In this document: positions 13,355-26,004 of the stretch, piece after piece | Layout: the number at the start of each line of letters is the position of its first letter | Numbering within the stretch: position 1 is the stretch's first letter | Source: Pomacea canaliculata | Taxonomy: Eukaryota; Mollusca; Gastropoda; Architaenioglossa; Ampullariidae | Assembly: GCF_003073045.1 (NCBI RefSeq) | Contig: NC_037602.1 | Location: 930,001-994,000 of the forward strand | Length of the DNA stretch: 64,000 nucleotides | Reading direction: 5' to 3' | Notes under the pieces: generated by a model | Seen by the model: the letters and a program-made list of their open reading frames with translations, nothing else | What the model was told of the DNA's origin: nothing | Databases searched by the model: none | Translations under genes and position numbers: made by a program

Positions 13355-14430
13355 ATTAACTACTTACCAACCAGTCAAAGCCTGATAACAAGACCCTTCA
13401 CAAGACACGCTATCCTCACCAACGATTGATGGCTCCACCGACTGGCGGATGAAACCGGGAAGATGCAGGTTGAGGGAGACAACCACGACACAACAGAAAC
13501 CTGAACTCTGTTACAGGGAGGTAATCCAGTCCTCTTGGATGTGAAGATGCTGATCGTTGCAGCCGAAACAACCCTCAGGATGTTGATTTCTTGTGATTTA
13601 TCTGTCCTTACTCAGTCGTCTGCTGCTTCTACTACTGTAAAGTAAACAGATAAACAGTATACAAACAACAAGCAGTGGACCGCAAGTACAAGCGAACTGC
13701 ATTCCCGATGTTTTGTACTCGCTTGCTGTCCTGTGAGGCAACAAAGATTGTTTACTAATCGTTGTAGTCAGGTAACTAAACAATGTAAGGCGACAATGTT
13801 TAGCCCTGTGTGTTTAGATTTTACCTTTACAAATAAGCTTTGATTGACCAGGATTTTTATGTGATATATGTATATAGCACATTAAATGTATATAGCACAT
13901 TAATCCCTTCTTTTCTTCCCTGATCTTTATGCACGCCATGTGAATGCTGTGGTTTACCCATGGACTATATACTACGAAAGCAGTCCGTAAACTTGGCAGA
14001 ATTTTTTTAACTTAAAAACTTAGTAGAAAAACTAAGAAGCTCCGATCTTCGTCAAACTAGCCAGCTTTGGCTACAACATGGAACTTGTACTGGGCAACAA
14101 CGACTGCCAGAAGGAGACAAAAATGTGTCCTGACGACTCGTGGACAGCACGAAGTTCAAGCACTCGCAGTCCTGATGACAGTCGAGGAGAGAAGCAACAA
14201 CTTTCTGACACAAGTTACAAACCTCTGAGCTCAAAATTCCAAGTGCAATGAAGCCAAAGCAAGTCTGTTGGTAATCTTTGCCCTGCCTCGCACCAGTCGT
14301 ATGGAGATCCACTGTGGAGGATGGGGTTGCCGTGGAGTATTAGAGGTAATGTTAGGTGCAGGCGTCTCATTGTTAGTCATCCTGAGCACGCGTTTATCAG
14401 GACTAACGCTCAGACACTGAATATCTTACC
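13355..14430. other. No supported gene
   Basis: Unassigned AT-rich sequence. A 16-base phrase (atatagcacattaa...) is repeated in tandem near 13873-13903. Nothing else recognised. Confidence 0.5.
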
Positions 14431-14600
14431 AGTCGGTGTAGAGTAGCCTAATTACCGCGCAGAACCAGTGTTCGATTCCCGCCTGTCTGAGACAGTGAAG
14501 TTTTCTTCCCTCTGTGTGTTCCTCCCGCTTTCCCCCAAACACACCCCACCCCAACAACAACAACTCTTGCTTTAACGCATAACTCTTGTTGACGAGTGCA
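14431..14600 (+). mobile_element. tRNA-derived SINE fragment
   Basis: A box-A-like tagcctaattaccgcg (~14440-14457) and a box-B-like gtgttcgattccc (~14470-14482) stand at close to tRNA spacing. They are followed by a pyrimidine-rich body (cttccctctgtgtgttcctc) of the kind seen downstream of tRNA-like heads in molluscan SINEs. No tRNA cloverleaf folds convincingly, so this is not called a tRNA gene. Confidence 0.5.
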
Positions 14601-17600
14601 GCACACAGTAAATAAATATTGTCATAACCATGAAAAATTTACATGACTGGTACTTACATCTGAACAAGAAAAGTAGCGATGGAAATTCATTTGTAAGGAT
14701 CTGCGTGCGTGCGTGTTCGCTTGCTAGACAACAGGTAACTTTGCATTAATGCCCAGAACAGGCAGGAGTCTGGGTGGCGACTCACATTCTAGGCACGACA
14801 AAGTTGTCCCACTGGTCGTGAATCATTTCCCCCTTGCCTGTCCACCCTACCCCCCTTAGCAGACTCCCCGTCGCGTGACTCCTGGCGTCGGTGACGTGAC
14901 CCACCCGGAAATATAGGAACTGTCAGGACAGCCACGTTGCTGAAATGTGCTGGGTGCCTACCCACCCTGGTCTTGCACTCACCCGAGCTCGGGCCCCGAG
15001 CTTAGCAAGGAATAATATACTGAAAGTATTACACCCTGTAAGTTGATTTTGTTTGCAATAAAGGTATTTATCGTGTCAGACGTAACAAACTGACTTTTAA
15101 GCTAACTTTTAAAAAAATCTTGTTGAATAAACAACAGTAAATCCTTGTTACATGTTACGGGAAAGTTGATGATGTTGTTGTCACGTCACGATTAAGCGAG
15201 AGAATTCTGACAGTCTGGACATAATATATTAAAAAAATAATGTAGGATGACCAGAAAGGTGATGATGATAAAAACGACGATGGGGTTAGGACTGTCATGC
15301 TTGTCATTCAGAGGTTAGCAATACAACATTACCTCGAGTCCTACACCTTTCACGGAAAGGTTTTACATATCATCGCTCATTCACTCGCTCACTTGTTTGC
15401 TCTTCTGCGCTAGAAGAGATAATTATTGCCAACAATTATTATTATTATTCGGTTTTCTGAGGTAATTATGTGTGTGATCAAATAATTTTGTTACATAATG
15501 TAAAAAAAAAAAGGATGACTATTTAAATGGTCACTGCAACAATGTTAATGTTCTTCCTGAAAACTGTAGGTGAGACACAGCTTACTCATTCTTACAATTA
15601 CAGTCACACGCAGAGTTTGAAGATTTGTAAAATTATAAATAAATGAAGTGGAACGACATTTTGTTGAACAGTTTTGAATTTTCATAAATGCTCGACGAGG
15701 CCAAACGACGGTTTTATTGCCAGGAATACATTTTAGGTTTGAAATTATCAAAATGTGCAACTCCTTTTAAAAAAAGAATTACTCCAAGGAAGCAGATATT
15801 GTGACTAGGATAAGCCTGTGAGCCGCGGCTTGTCACCTCGGCCTTTGTACATCTACTTGGCATTTGGGTGTTGTTTTCTCTCTACCACCACGCGACATGT
15901 TCATCCCCACAACTTCTTTACTCTGTGCTTCTAGTGAGACTTCAATCTTTTATCAAAGTGGTCGTTTAGTCTGAATACAGTTCATCTAACAAATAATGAA
16001 CTTTTTGTTAAAGTTAGTAAATATTTATCGCTGGTAATGGACAAGTTCGTTCTTGAACATTCTATTTATTTTGGTTTTGTTTGTTTTTTTTTTTTTTTAA
16101 TGTCTGTGCTTATGCACCTGTGTGTGTTTCGGCAGGAGAGGAGTTTTTCGATTTGCAAGAGGTAAAATGCTTTTACTAGCTTCGTGCTGGGGGTGTCCAC
16201 CACACCTCAATAATGTACATTGTGGGCAATTATCTGAAGATAATTTAGCTGCGATTTGTTTATATTACTTGTACGATCGTGTGATCCAATTGTTTTACTC
16301 AGCCGTAATTTTTGTTTTTATTTTCAGTCGTATGAATAATGCAGACTAGAGATTAAATACAAAAGTATACTTTTGTTTTCCGATTTTCATTGCACAATTG
16401 CCTGATATTTGCTGTCTAGAGTCTTATTGTTCTCTCCCCAGAGCCTAATTTTTATTCCCGATGCTAATTTCATCATAACCAACTGCCCCGAAAGAGCACC
16501 CAAAACCCCAAACAACTGCCTTTGAACTGTTGTTGTCAGCATCCCAGAGGCCAAATAAAGAAATAATAAAAGCAGTTTCTTCACTCCCCTTGCTCCGGTG
16601 TCAAGAGGGACTAGGTATAGCATTTCTCTTGGGACACGGTTGGGTTTGTTTCGCCCAGCGGCGGCCATATTGCTTCTCGCTCTGATTTATGGGTAGACAG
16701 ACGCAAGAGTCAGGGGACGAAATCCTAAAACAAGGGAGACAATCTACGAGCAGCATCGCCAGTCTCCTGTTTCGTCTCCATTCGGACTAGTTTTACCTTG
16801 CCCTCCAGTTAATTTGCTGAATGTTTTTCAAGCGTGATCAAGTGCGTTTTGTCGTCTGGGCGACCAACAATCTGGATGGCATTTCGCGATCTTATCCGTG
16901 GGTCTGTCCGTCTGACTGTCTGGCTGTCTATCCACCTTGCTCTGGCACCTGACAACACGAGTGAGGTGTTTCTTAACAAAACCTTGCGGGAAGGAGTGTT
17001 CTTTCCGGAGTATTGTCGGAGAACAAAAATCTTCAGCTACTTACCTGGACTGGCAGCTGCCATCATGTGCAAATCTTGAAAACCATGAATGGATCAGATG
17101 TTGTCTAATACCTTGAGAGGTACACCGCTTACAACCAACGCCTAGCAACCATCTAAACCGCTGACATTTTAAAGTATTTCTAGATGACTAGTTTGCGATT
17201 AGCTGGACACATTGCACCTGTCTGCGATTGTTCCTTTTGCCCAAAGAAAAAGATACAGGAACCCTATCTGATCCCTTGATTGAGAAGTCTGGCACCGCAT
17301 CCCTGGACATTACTCAGCAGCACAACATGGCCTCCTCAGGCAGACGGAGTGGACGACGGAATCGCAGCCCCGGATGTAATCAGTTTTGTTCCAAACGATT
17401 ACTCAAAAATCTGCACGACGGAAGCAATTAAATTTACCACGCTTACAGTAATCTTGTTATGTTTCCACTTCAACGCTTGTGGACGGTGGAGGCGCTGTTC
17501 TACAGTCAAGAGTGAAAAATGTGTTTCTTGCCGAGCAACAACCGTTTGGTAATATTGCCGAGGACAAGAAAGCTGCCAGCCTGGCGGTTACGAACCTTGG

Positions 17601-18652
17601 TCTTCTTGCTCTTCTTTTGATTCCTTGTGTGACAAATGTCATCAGTCATTTAAATGTAGACTGAACATCCAGCTAGGCGTGGTAGAGTGGTCTTGTCCTC
17701 CACACAATTAAAGAATCACTGAGAGAAAACCTCTGTAGATGTATAATTAACTTGATCCTAACAGAGAAATTTGCATGTTGGCCATTGTCATGAGAAACTC
17801 ATCCATTAACTTGCCTTTCGAGCACGATTTATTATATGATCGTCACTACAAGAATGCTTTATGATCTCAAACCAAAGAGTGGGTACGTGTGCACCCTGTG
17901 AGGGGCTCCCACACCCAATCGAGAATCGTGCGCGACCTACTGACCGGAAATGATTTGTGTTTCGATGATCGTACATAGCAAGCTGCTTTTGGCCATTTCC
18001 CGTGTACCAAAGTTATTTTTCCTTGCAGGCTTCGCCATTACACTCATTTCAAACATGACAGTATTTTTTACATAATGCGACATGGCACATTCCTTCCACA
18101 CCAATGTCTCTGGCTGCTTCTCCATTTGACGGACAAAGCTTATTAGTTAAATAACCAACTTGTTACTGGCCAAACAAGTGGCAGTCCACAGACATTATCA
18201 CACAAGATGATGTTGACATGACATTTAAAGGTTTGATGCAGACTGAATATCAGCTGGACCGTTTTCATTCATCCTTAATTTAGTATTTTCACCACTCCAT
18301 GAACACTAATCACTCTCGTGCCTTTATGTCAAAAGTTTAGACATTGTTTTCTTTTTTTCCTTTTTTTTGTTGTTGTTGTTGTCTGTTTGGCCAAGAGTGT
18401 TGATGCACAAAAAATTATTTTTAACTACAAAAGTTCCAATTTTAAATAATCATTATGTTAAAATTAAAATAATACAAGATATGTAAGTTGCAAAGTCTTT
18501 CAGTGGATTAGTAGCAACAACCTCTACCGACAGGACGCCAGATATGACTCCACTTCATGATTTGAGAAATCTGTTTGACCAGACGTTTAAACAAAGAAAG
18601 TAATAATAAATGAGATTGAGGTATGTCACAAGCCTTCTGCGCTATATTTTGT

Positions 18653-18654
<2 letters not shown>
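14601..18654. other. No supported gene; several unassigned short open frames
   Basis: Open stretches at 16834-17079 and 17228-17664 include one hydrophobic segment but match no family I know and have no clear exon structure. Poly-T/TTG tracts occur near 16085 and 18355-18380. Left unannotated. Confidence 0.45.

Positions 18655-18687
<33 letters not shown>
18655..18687. repeat. 33-base poly-T tract
   Basis: Uninterrupted T run from 18655 to 18687, possibly the A-tail of a retroposed copy on the minus strand. More T-rich tracts follow at 18788-18816. Confidence 0.8.
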
Positions 18688-18688
<1 letters not shown>

Positions 18689-18966
18689 AGCTAGGAAGGA
18701 GACAGGGAAAAGTAACTGGAAGGGGAGGTTGAAAGACAGCAATTACTGTCTGAGTGCGCGCCACACAGGGATGGCCGGCCGGGCTTTGTTTTTTTTTGTT
18801 GTTGTTTTTTTTTTTAATCAACTGGTGTTGATAGGTTGTTTTGTTCGAAGAACAAAGGAAAGAGTGTTTGAGTGTTTGGGATGTTGTTGTGTGAGTTTTT
18901 TCCTTGACGGGGGCGGGGAGAAGTAACAGTCTCCTCGGTGTCATCAGTGTGTCCGGACGTTTGTTC

Positions 18967-19111
18967 TAACAAGTCTTGAACCGACTTGGTGTTGTAGTCC
19001 TGACCGGACTGTGCACATCCTGACCAGATTTGTGTTATTTAACAAGTCCTGAACAGAATTGGAAGTTAGCCTTGACTGGACTGGGCACATCCTGACCAGA
19101 TTTGTATCTGT
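18967..19111. repeat. Two-copy tandem repeat, unit about 72 bp
   Basis: The phrase aacaagtc(t/c)tgaac...ctgac(c/t)ggactg(t/g)gcacatcctgaccagatttgt occurs twice in direct succession with scattered substitutions. Confidence 0.65.
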
Positions 19112-19342
19112 TGAGGTGAGTGTGTATCTTTGTTGATTGTTCGGTGAGCGTGTATTTAATGTTTGAAGAATGTTAGTTAAGTTTTGAACTTGCCATTTAG
19201 CTAAAGACTTTTTTCTCCAGGTTTTTGTGGGGTTTTTTTTTTCTCACTTTTGTTGTTTGATCTTCGCTTATTCATCGTATCCGCCTCGGGCTCACCAACC
19301 AGAGCTGAATTAGAAATAACTTCAGGAAGAGCATCGGTGTCA

Positions 19343-19528
19343 GTGAAAACTTTGTGTTACTTTCAAGTGGACATATCTGTGTTACCTAGAAGTGGAAACT
19401 TTGTGTTATATTCAAGTGGACATATTTGTGTTACCTAGAAGTGGAAACTTTGTGTTACTTTCAAGTGGATACATTTGTGTTACTTAGAAGTGGAAACTTT
19501 GTGTTATATTCAAGTGGAGACTTGGTGT
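19343..19528. repeat. Minisatellite, period 49 bp, about 3.8 copies
   Basis: Each unit carries gtggaaactttgtgtta, then ttcaagtgga, then tttgtgttac(c/t)tagaa; alternate copies differ (ctttc versus tattc). The phase is exact over three full units, and the fourth is truncated. Confidence 0.8.
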
Positions 19529-22500
19529 CATTTTCAACTGGAGATTTTTTTTTAGGGGGGAGGGGGAATTGAATGGTCGGAAGGAACATAAGATGTGTTG
19601 TGACAGTAGAAGTGTTCGGACTGTGGGTTCGGAAATTTGGAATTTGTTTTTTTGTGCATGGACCAGCTGTGGAATGTGGCAAACATATCTCACATAAAAT
19701 ACAATAGAGAAGTCCGACATATTTTTGCCAAACACATCAACTTATCTATTGTAATTTAACAGCATTGATGCTAGAAAGCTCTGACAAAATCAACTTTTTA
19801 AAAATATGTAACAATTTAACATCTACATGTCAGTCCAAATTTTAAAATGACAACATGACGAGGACGATGTAGTTTAGCTTATAGTTTACTTATTTTATGA
19901 AAAAATAATGTATATTTAAAACAAACTTTACCACAGACAGTCACAATAATGTCTGGGTTTACTGTCGTGTACCTTGCTGTATGTAGGTGTTAAATAATTT
20001 ACTGTATCATCTCTAGGAGGGAAAACGGGGGATAAAAGATCAAGGGAGAGAAAGAGAACGAATGTTGGGTGAATAAAAAAGTCGTAGTTCAGAGACGTTA
20101 AGCAACCAGTTCCTTAGTGCACTAACCTCAAAGTAAGGTTCATTTCAGCTTCCCTACTACAGTTTGTTGATCTCTTACCTCCTCAGGCCACCACACGGCC
20201 ACGTGATAAAGTGCCGATCGTAAATTCACGATTACCACAAGCAGACGGTGATAACAAGTACGCAAAATTATTCTAAAAAATAAATAAATAATTAACAGTT
20301 AGTCTGAGGCGCCCATCAGACCTAGAGTTCGTTCATAGGGAGCTATTTATCTGCCTGACATACACGGCACAACGAGTTTTCTCAGTTGAAAAGACAACAT
20401 GGCTGGCGCGCTGGATGGCCGCTCATTAAGAACTCGTTGAAAGCCTCAAGAAACGGTAGCCGCAGTCTGCCAAGTGTGGATAGAGATGATTGCGGTTGAA
20501 AGGTCAGGGTGAACTCCTGAGGCAGCAAGGGAGGGGATGGGGAACAGAGAGGGAAGGAGGCGGGATAGCAGACTGGAGGTTGGCATGCGATGAGCCACGT
20601 CCCTGTTGATGTATTTAATGTCACTACAGACAGTTCACTGAACTTTGGTTTATACACAATGTTCACACAGGAATACCTGTATTCACCTGTATTCACCTGA
20701 ATTCACGAAGGGAGTGCGGATTATTTTTCTCCAGGTAGGTCCGGCTGTCCAGCTCTTCTCTAGCCGATGTTCACACCTGTGTTATGGCAACAGGCGCCAT
20801 TTCAGTGGAAGGTCGAGCTGACCAGCAACCAGTCTACACATACAGACACTGAGAAGTTGAACTTTGCACATAAAGTTTGTAACATATATGAGTATTACAA
20901 AATAAATTACAATTTATTACAAGCGTTACAACAGAAATGCAGTTAATTAGCATGCATTTGTGCCTGCGTGCACTCGTGCGTTTGTAGGTGTGTATCAAAG
21001 GGAGTGGAAGGGTGACAAGGGGTGGAAAGAGTGGAGAGTCAGAGAGAGGCTATCGCAGCAAGCTTCGTTAATCAAACCGACATAATTTTTTAAGAACCTA
21101 CTCCTGGCCACACCACACTGTCGCACGCAGCAGGTCAGCTTGCGCGGTTGCTGGTGATCCCACAGGGACCCACGGGGCCCTCGCTGCTCATTTGTCACTC
21201 CGATCACGTGACCCACCCGCCACGCTCCGCCTCGCACCGTTGCGTTAACAACCCTTGTGCGCATGCCCGACCTCACCCAGCTTTGTTGAGCGGGTGGCAG
21301 GGCCATCGAATAACCATTACTGATCATTACCCATAATTTGTCACCAAGAGGCTATCCGGGTGGGAGTACGGAAAAGAAGGTAATTAAAAAAAAAAAGAAA
21401 AAAAGGTGTGTTGGGGACGGGATCTGATCTCACGGCTACCGACAACTTATAACTTCAAAGAAAGTCGTTTCCTTGTTGTCAAAGAGGTACTTGGTATAGA
21501 AAAAATCCCAAGACTACATTTGTGTTTCTCTCGCCTACTGGTTGCTAAAGAAAGGAAAGGGTGCTGTACTTTGAAACATTGTCTGACGGGAAAACAGTTC
21601 CAGTCTCGACCCTGGCAGTTACCCTTCCTCTCAGATTTTATCTCATCGAATGTCTCGCTTCAACAAAGGCTTCATTACCAATTTCCGGTAAGTGGATTAT
21701 GACACTGCTATCTTAGGAAATAACGATGATGATACATTGAGTGGGCTAACTGTGAGTGGTTTACTGGCTCTAGGCTCCTAGAAGAGCTTTTTCTTGTCAC
21801 TGGGCCAAGCGAACGTGGAAGTGAGAGCTGCTATGAAGTAGTAACCACAAGGCTTTATATCAGTTTCATAAGGTTTGATGTAATTTATATCAGCTGCAGG
21901 TAATTCTTTTCCGAACTGAAAAGGACGAAATGAATGTCTCTGCCCTGTGACTTATATGTCCTGCATGTCTCCTTTACAAACATTTCGGAACATCTGACTG
22001 CAAAGGTTCGACAGCCACAAACAAATCGCAAACGTCTCACTTTCGAAGAGGCGAACCATCTGTGATATCATTTGTTTTAAATCGGAGAGGGAATCAACAC
22101 CACGATGCCCAAACAATAAGGAAAGTGGAGAAGAGAAGACAGAAGAAGAGGAAAGATACAGGGAGGAGGATACATGGAAAGTGTGGACAGCGCTGGTGTG
22201 ATTAACTCCCCATGGGCTTTGAGGAACCGTGAAAAATGGACAGAACTGGTGGCGAGGTCACCGTTGGTCAACGAGCATGAAAGCTGGGGGTCACATGACA
22301 GTGATTTGTCACTGGCCACCTTACAAACTCAGCTTCATCTCCATGTTCCGGTGAGATGGTCGAGGAACTCGGGAAAAATGTGCTTCTGGGGAAGAGATGG
22401 AGATGAGAAATGATGTTACAAAACCAGATGCGTAGGTAGAAATAGTAGGTTGCCATGAGAACGCTGTGGTAGGTAGAAGTGGTATTCGAATATTAACGTC

Positions 22501-23601
22501 TCTGTGGTAGGCCTGTAAGTCCAGATGTAACTGTGCTTTCAACATGATCATAGACTTACAAAATGGTGGAAGCAGCACACACACACACACCCACTTATCT
22601 TTTTAGTCTTCTTTGTCCTCCTAGTGCCGCAACCATACCACCCCAGCGGATCCGGTTCTGGGCCGAGGATCGATCTCCTCCTGGTCTGTCTCCGAACCCT
22701 GCGTTTCACCTGTGGGTTTAAGTCCAGAACTTGTCTGGTTAAACTCGGTGTCAAATTGCAATCAAATCAAATTGTCAACCGTACACTGCAGTCTATGCAA
22801 AAACTTATTAAATACATTTTTTACTAAAACAAGGATATCGGCCGGCAGCTCTTCCTTGCGATGTAAGTGTAGAAGCAGGACTGAAGTATCGTTGGAAGTC
22901 AGAGAAACATTGCAGTGTACTGCTGACGTCAAGCAATGTCTGTAAGACACAATAACAAACACGTTAATGCTTTGTACAAAGCCAGGATAGTGTGTTTTCA
23001 CGAGCAAACCTTCGATGTCGCAGTTGAAGATGTGAAATATTTTCACGGGTGAGTCCCGTGCTGTGTCTTGGTGACCGTTAGCACGGACACTTCGTGTCGA
23101 GTAGTCACTGGGTCAGTGGAACTTATTCTCTCCCTTGTCTTGCTAGTGTCTTGCCGTCCACACAAAGTCCCCGACATTATGGGATAGCAATTGTCATGAA
23201 CTGTGCAGGACCGGCCATCTTGTCACTTATTTCTTGTTGGTGTTCTTTGTAGGTACTGTAGTCCGTTTTCGATGTCCTCCATTGACTGGGCAGGCAACTC
23301 TGACCACGCGTACAATGATGTCTGGAGGGGAGAGGATCGGGTAGGTTGTTGCCGTCTGTCACTCCGATCTTGTTCACTCCATTGAGTATGACGTGTGTGT
23401 TACTGGCAGTTGGAGGGACCTAGGGGGACAGTAGCAGAGTGTTTGTGGTCCGTCGTGCACTAGTCATCTTCGTTAACAGCAGCCTCGTTGTCGATGACGT
23501 CACCGGTTCTGGGACGTGTGCGTCTCGGTTCAGCGGATTTGTTAATTGTTGTAAACGGCGAAGTTGACTTCTTCATGAACTTTAGACACGTTAGTTGGTA
23601 A
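19529..23601. other. No supported gene
   Basis: Mixed-composition sequence with small open frames on both strands and no recognisable domain, exon pair or RNA gene. A short CA tract lies at 22576-22590. Confidence 0.5.
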
Positions 23602-23671
23602 CGGCTGCATAGCCTGGTGGTTAAAGACGAGGTCTGAAGACTGAAAGGTGGTGTGTTCAAATCTGACAGTG
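23602..23671 (+). mobile_element. tRNA-like SINE head at the left edge of the GAGT array
   Basis: Box-A-like tagcctggtggttaaag (~23610-23626) and box-B-like ggtgtgttcaaatct (~23649-23663) lie about 40 bases apart, the arrangement of an internal Pol III promoter. The sequence then runs straight into the tetranucleotide array. Confidence 0.55.
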
Positions 23672-23673
23672 AC

Positions 23674-25826
23674 GTGAGTGAGTGAAGTGAGTGAGTGAGT
23701 GAGTGAGTGAGTGAGTGAGTGAGTGAGTGAGTGAGTGAGTGAGTGAGTGAGTGAGTGAGTGAGTGAGTGAGTGAGTGAGTGAGTGAGTGAGTGAGTGAGT
23801 GAGTGAGTGAGTGAGTGAGTGAGTGAGTGAGTGAGTGAGTGAGTGAGTGAGTGAGTGAGTGAGTGAGTGAGTGAGTGAGTGAGTGAGTGAGTGAGTGAGT
23901 GAGTGAGTGAGTGAGTGAGTGAGTGAGTGAGTGAGTGAGTGAGTGAGTGAGTGAGTGAGTGAGTGAGTGAGTGAGTGAGTGAGTGAGTGAGTGAGTGAGT
24001 GAGTGAGTGAGTGAGTGAGTGAGTGAGTGAGTGAGTGAGTGAGTGAGTGAGTGAGTGAGTGAGTGAGTGAGTGAGTGAGTGAGTGAGTGAGTGAGTGAGT
24101 GAGTGAGTGAGTGAGTGAGTGAGTGAGTGAGTGAGTGAGTGAGTGAGTGAGTGAGTGAGTGAGTGAGTGAGTGAGTGAGTGAGTGAGTGAGTGAGTGAGT
24201 GAGTGAGTGAGTGAGTGAGTGAGTGAGTGAGTGAGTGAGTGAGTGAGTGAGTGAGTGAGTGAGTGAGTGAGTGAGTGAGTGAGTGAGTGAGTGAGTGAGT
24301 GAGTGAGTGAGTGAGTGAGTGAGTGAGTGAGTGAGTGAGTGAGTGAGTGAGTGAGTGAGTGAGTGAGTGAGTGAGTGAGTGAGTGAGTGAGTGAGTGAGT
24401 GAGTGAGTGAGTGAGTGAGTGAGTGAGTGAGTGAGTGAGTGAGTGAGTGAGTGAGTGAGTGAGTGAGTGAGTGAGTGAGTGAGTGAGTGAGTGAGTGAGT
24501 GAGTGAGTGAGTGAGTGAGTGAGTGAGTGAGTGAGTGAGTGAGTGAGTGAGTGAGTGAGTGAGTGAGTGAGTGAGTGAGTGAGTGAGTGAGTGAGTGAGT
24601 GAGTGAGTGAGTGAGTGAGTGAGTGAGTGAGTGAGTGAGTGAGTGAGTGAGTGAGTGAGTGAGTGAGTGAGTGAGTGAGTGAGTGAGTGAGTGAGTGAGT
24701 GAGTGAGTGAGTGAGTGAGTGAGTGAGTGAGTGAGTGAGTGAGTGAGTGAGTGAGTGAGTGAGTGAGTGAGTGAGTGAGTGAGTGAGTGAGTGAGTGAGT
24801 GAGTGAGTGAGTGAGTGAGTGAGTGAGTGAGTGAGTGAGTGAGTGAGTGAGTGAGTGAGTGAGTGAGTGAGTGAGTGAGTGAGTGAGTGAGTGAGTGAGT
24901 GAGTGAGTGAGTGAGTGAGTGAGTGAGTGAGTGAGTGAGTGAGTGAGTGAGTGAGTGAGTGAGTGAGTGAGTGAGTGAGTGAGTGAGTGAGTGAGTGAGT
25001 GAGTGAGTGAGTGAGTGAGTGAGTGAGTGAGTGAGTGAGTGAGTGAGTGAGTGAGTGAGTGAGTGAGTGAGTGAGTGAGTGAGTGAGTGAGTGAGTGAGT
25101 GAGTGAGTGAGTGAGTGAGTGAGTGAGTGAGTGAGTGAGTGAGTGAGTGAGTGAGTGAGTGAGTGAGTGAGTGAGTGAGTGAGTGAGTGAGTGAGTGAGT
25201 GAGTGAGTGAGTGAGTGAGTGAGTGAGTGAGTGAGTGAGTGAGTGAGTGAGTGAGTGAGTGAGTGAGTGAGTGAGTGAGTGAGTGAGTGAGTGAGTGAGT
25301 GAGTGAGTGAGTGAGTGAGTGAGTGAGTGAGTGAGTGAGTGAGTGAGTGAGTGAGTGAGTGAGTGAGTGAGTGAGTGAGTGAGTGAGTGAGTGAGTGAGT
25401 GAGTGAGTGAGTGAGTGAAGTGAGTGAGTGAGTGAGTGAGTGAGTGAGTGAGTGATGAGTGAGTGAGTGAGTGAGTGAGTTGAGTGAGTGAGTGAGTGAG
25501 TGAGTGAGTGAGTGAGTGAGTGAGTGAGTGAGTGAGTGAGTGAGTGAGTGAGTGAGTGAGTGAGTGAGTGAGTGAGTGAGTGAGTGATGAGTGAGTGAGT
25601 GAGTGAAGTGAGTGAGTGAGTGAGTGAGTGAGTGAGTGAGTGAGTGAGTGAGTGAGTGAGTGAGTGAGTGAGTGAGTGAGTGAGTGAGTGAGTGAGTGAG
25701 TGAGTGAGTGAGTGAGTGAGTGAGTGAGTGAGTGAGTGAGTGAGTGAGTGAGTGAGTGAGTGAGTGAGTGAGTGAGTGAGTGAGTGAGTGAGTGAGTGAG
25801 TGAGTGAGTGAGTGAGTGAGTGAGTG
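23674..25826. repeat. 2.15-kb (GAGT)n tetranucleotide array
   Basis: About 538 copies of GAGT (TCAC on the other strand). It is essentially perfect from ~23687 to ~25417, then interrupted by single-base slips near 25418, 25453, 25480, 25587 and 25605. Because four is not a multiple of three, frames stay open on the minus strand and read Ser-Leu-Thr-His repeats; this is not a protein gene. Confidence 0.97.
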
Positions 25827-25966
25827 TCAAAATGGGGTCAAAGTTTATGGAGTTGGTTACAGATATGCTCGAAATCGAAATGGGTTTAGTGAAAGGACAT
25901 CTCAGAGTGCTTGGAAAAAATAACAGTTTGTGGTCAGTAGCATATACAACAAAATGCTATTGAAAT
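25827..25966 (+). pseudogene. Relic of GPCR exon 4 (TM7 / C-tail end)
   Basis: tcaaaatggggtcaaagtt at 25827-25845 matches the codons for FKMGSKF that end TM7 in units B, D and F, and the frame stays open for about 40 codons past it. Sequence upstream is the GAGT array, so TM5-TM7 are gone. It could be the lost 3' end of unit A or of another plus-strand copy. Confidence 0.5.
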
Positions 25967-25972
25967 CGACAC

Positions 25973-26004
<32 letters not shown>

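Noticed and set aside
14431..14490. Possible tRNA gene
   Set aside because: Box A and box B are present but degenerate and no acceptor-stem pairing is visible; fits a SINE head better.
17228..17664. Overlapping plus-strand open frames, one with a hydrophobic stretch
   Set aside because: No start context, exon structure or recognisable motif; overlap in different frames suggests chance.
23542..25830. A 762-codon open frame of Ser-Leu-Thr-His repeats on the minus strand
   Set aside because: It is the (GAGT)n array read in a stop-free frame; no start context, splice sites or non-repeat domain support it.
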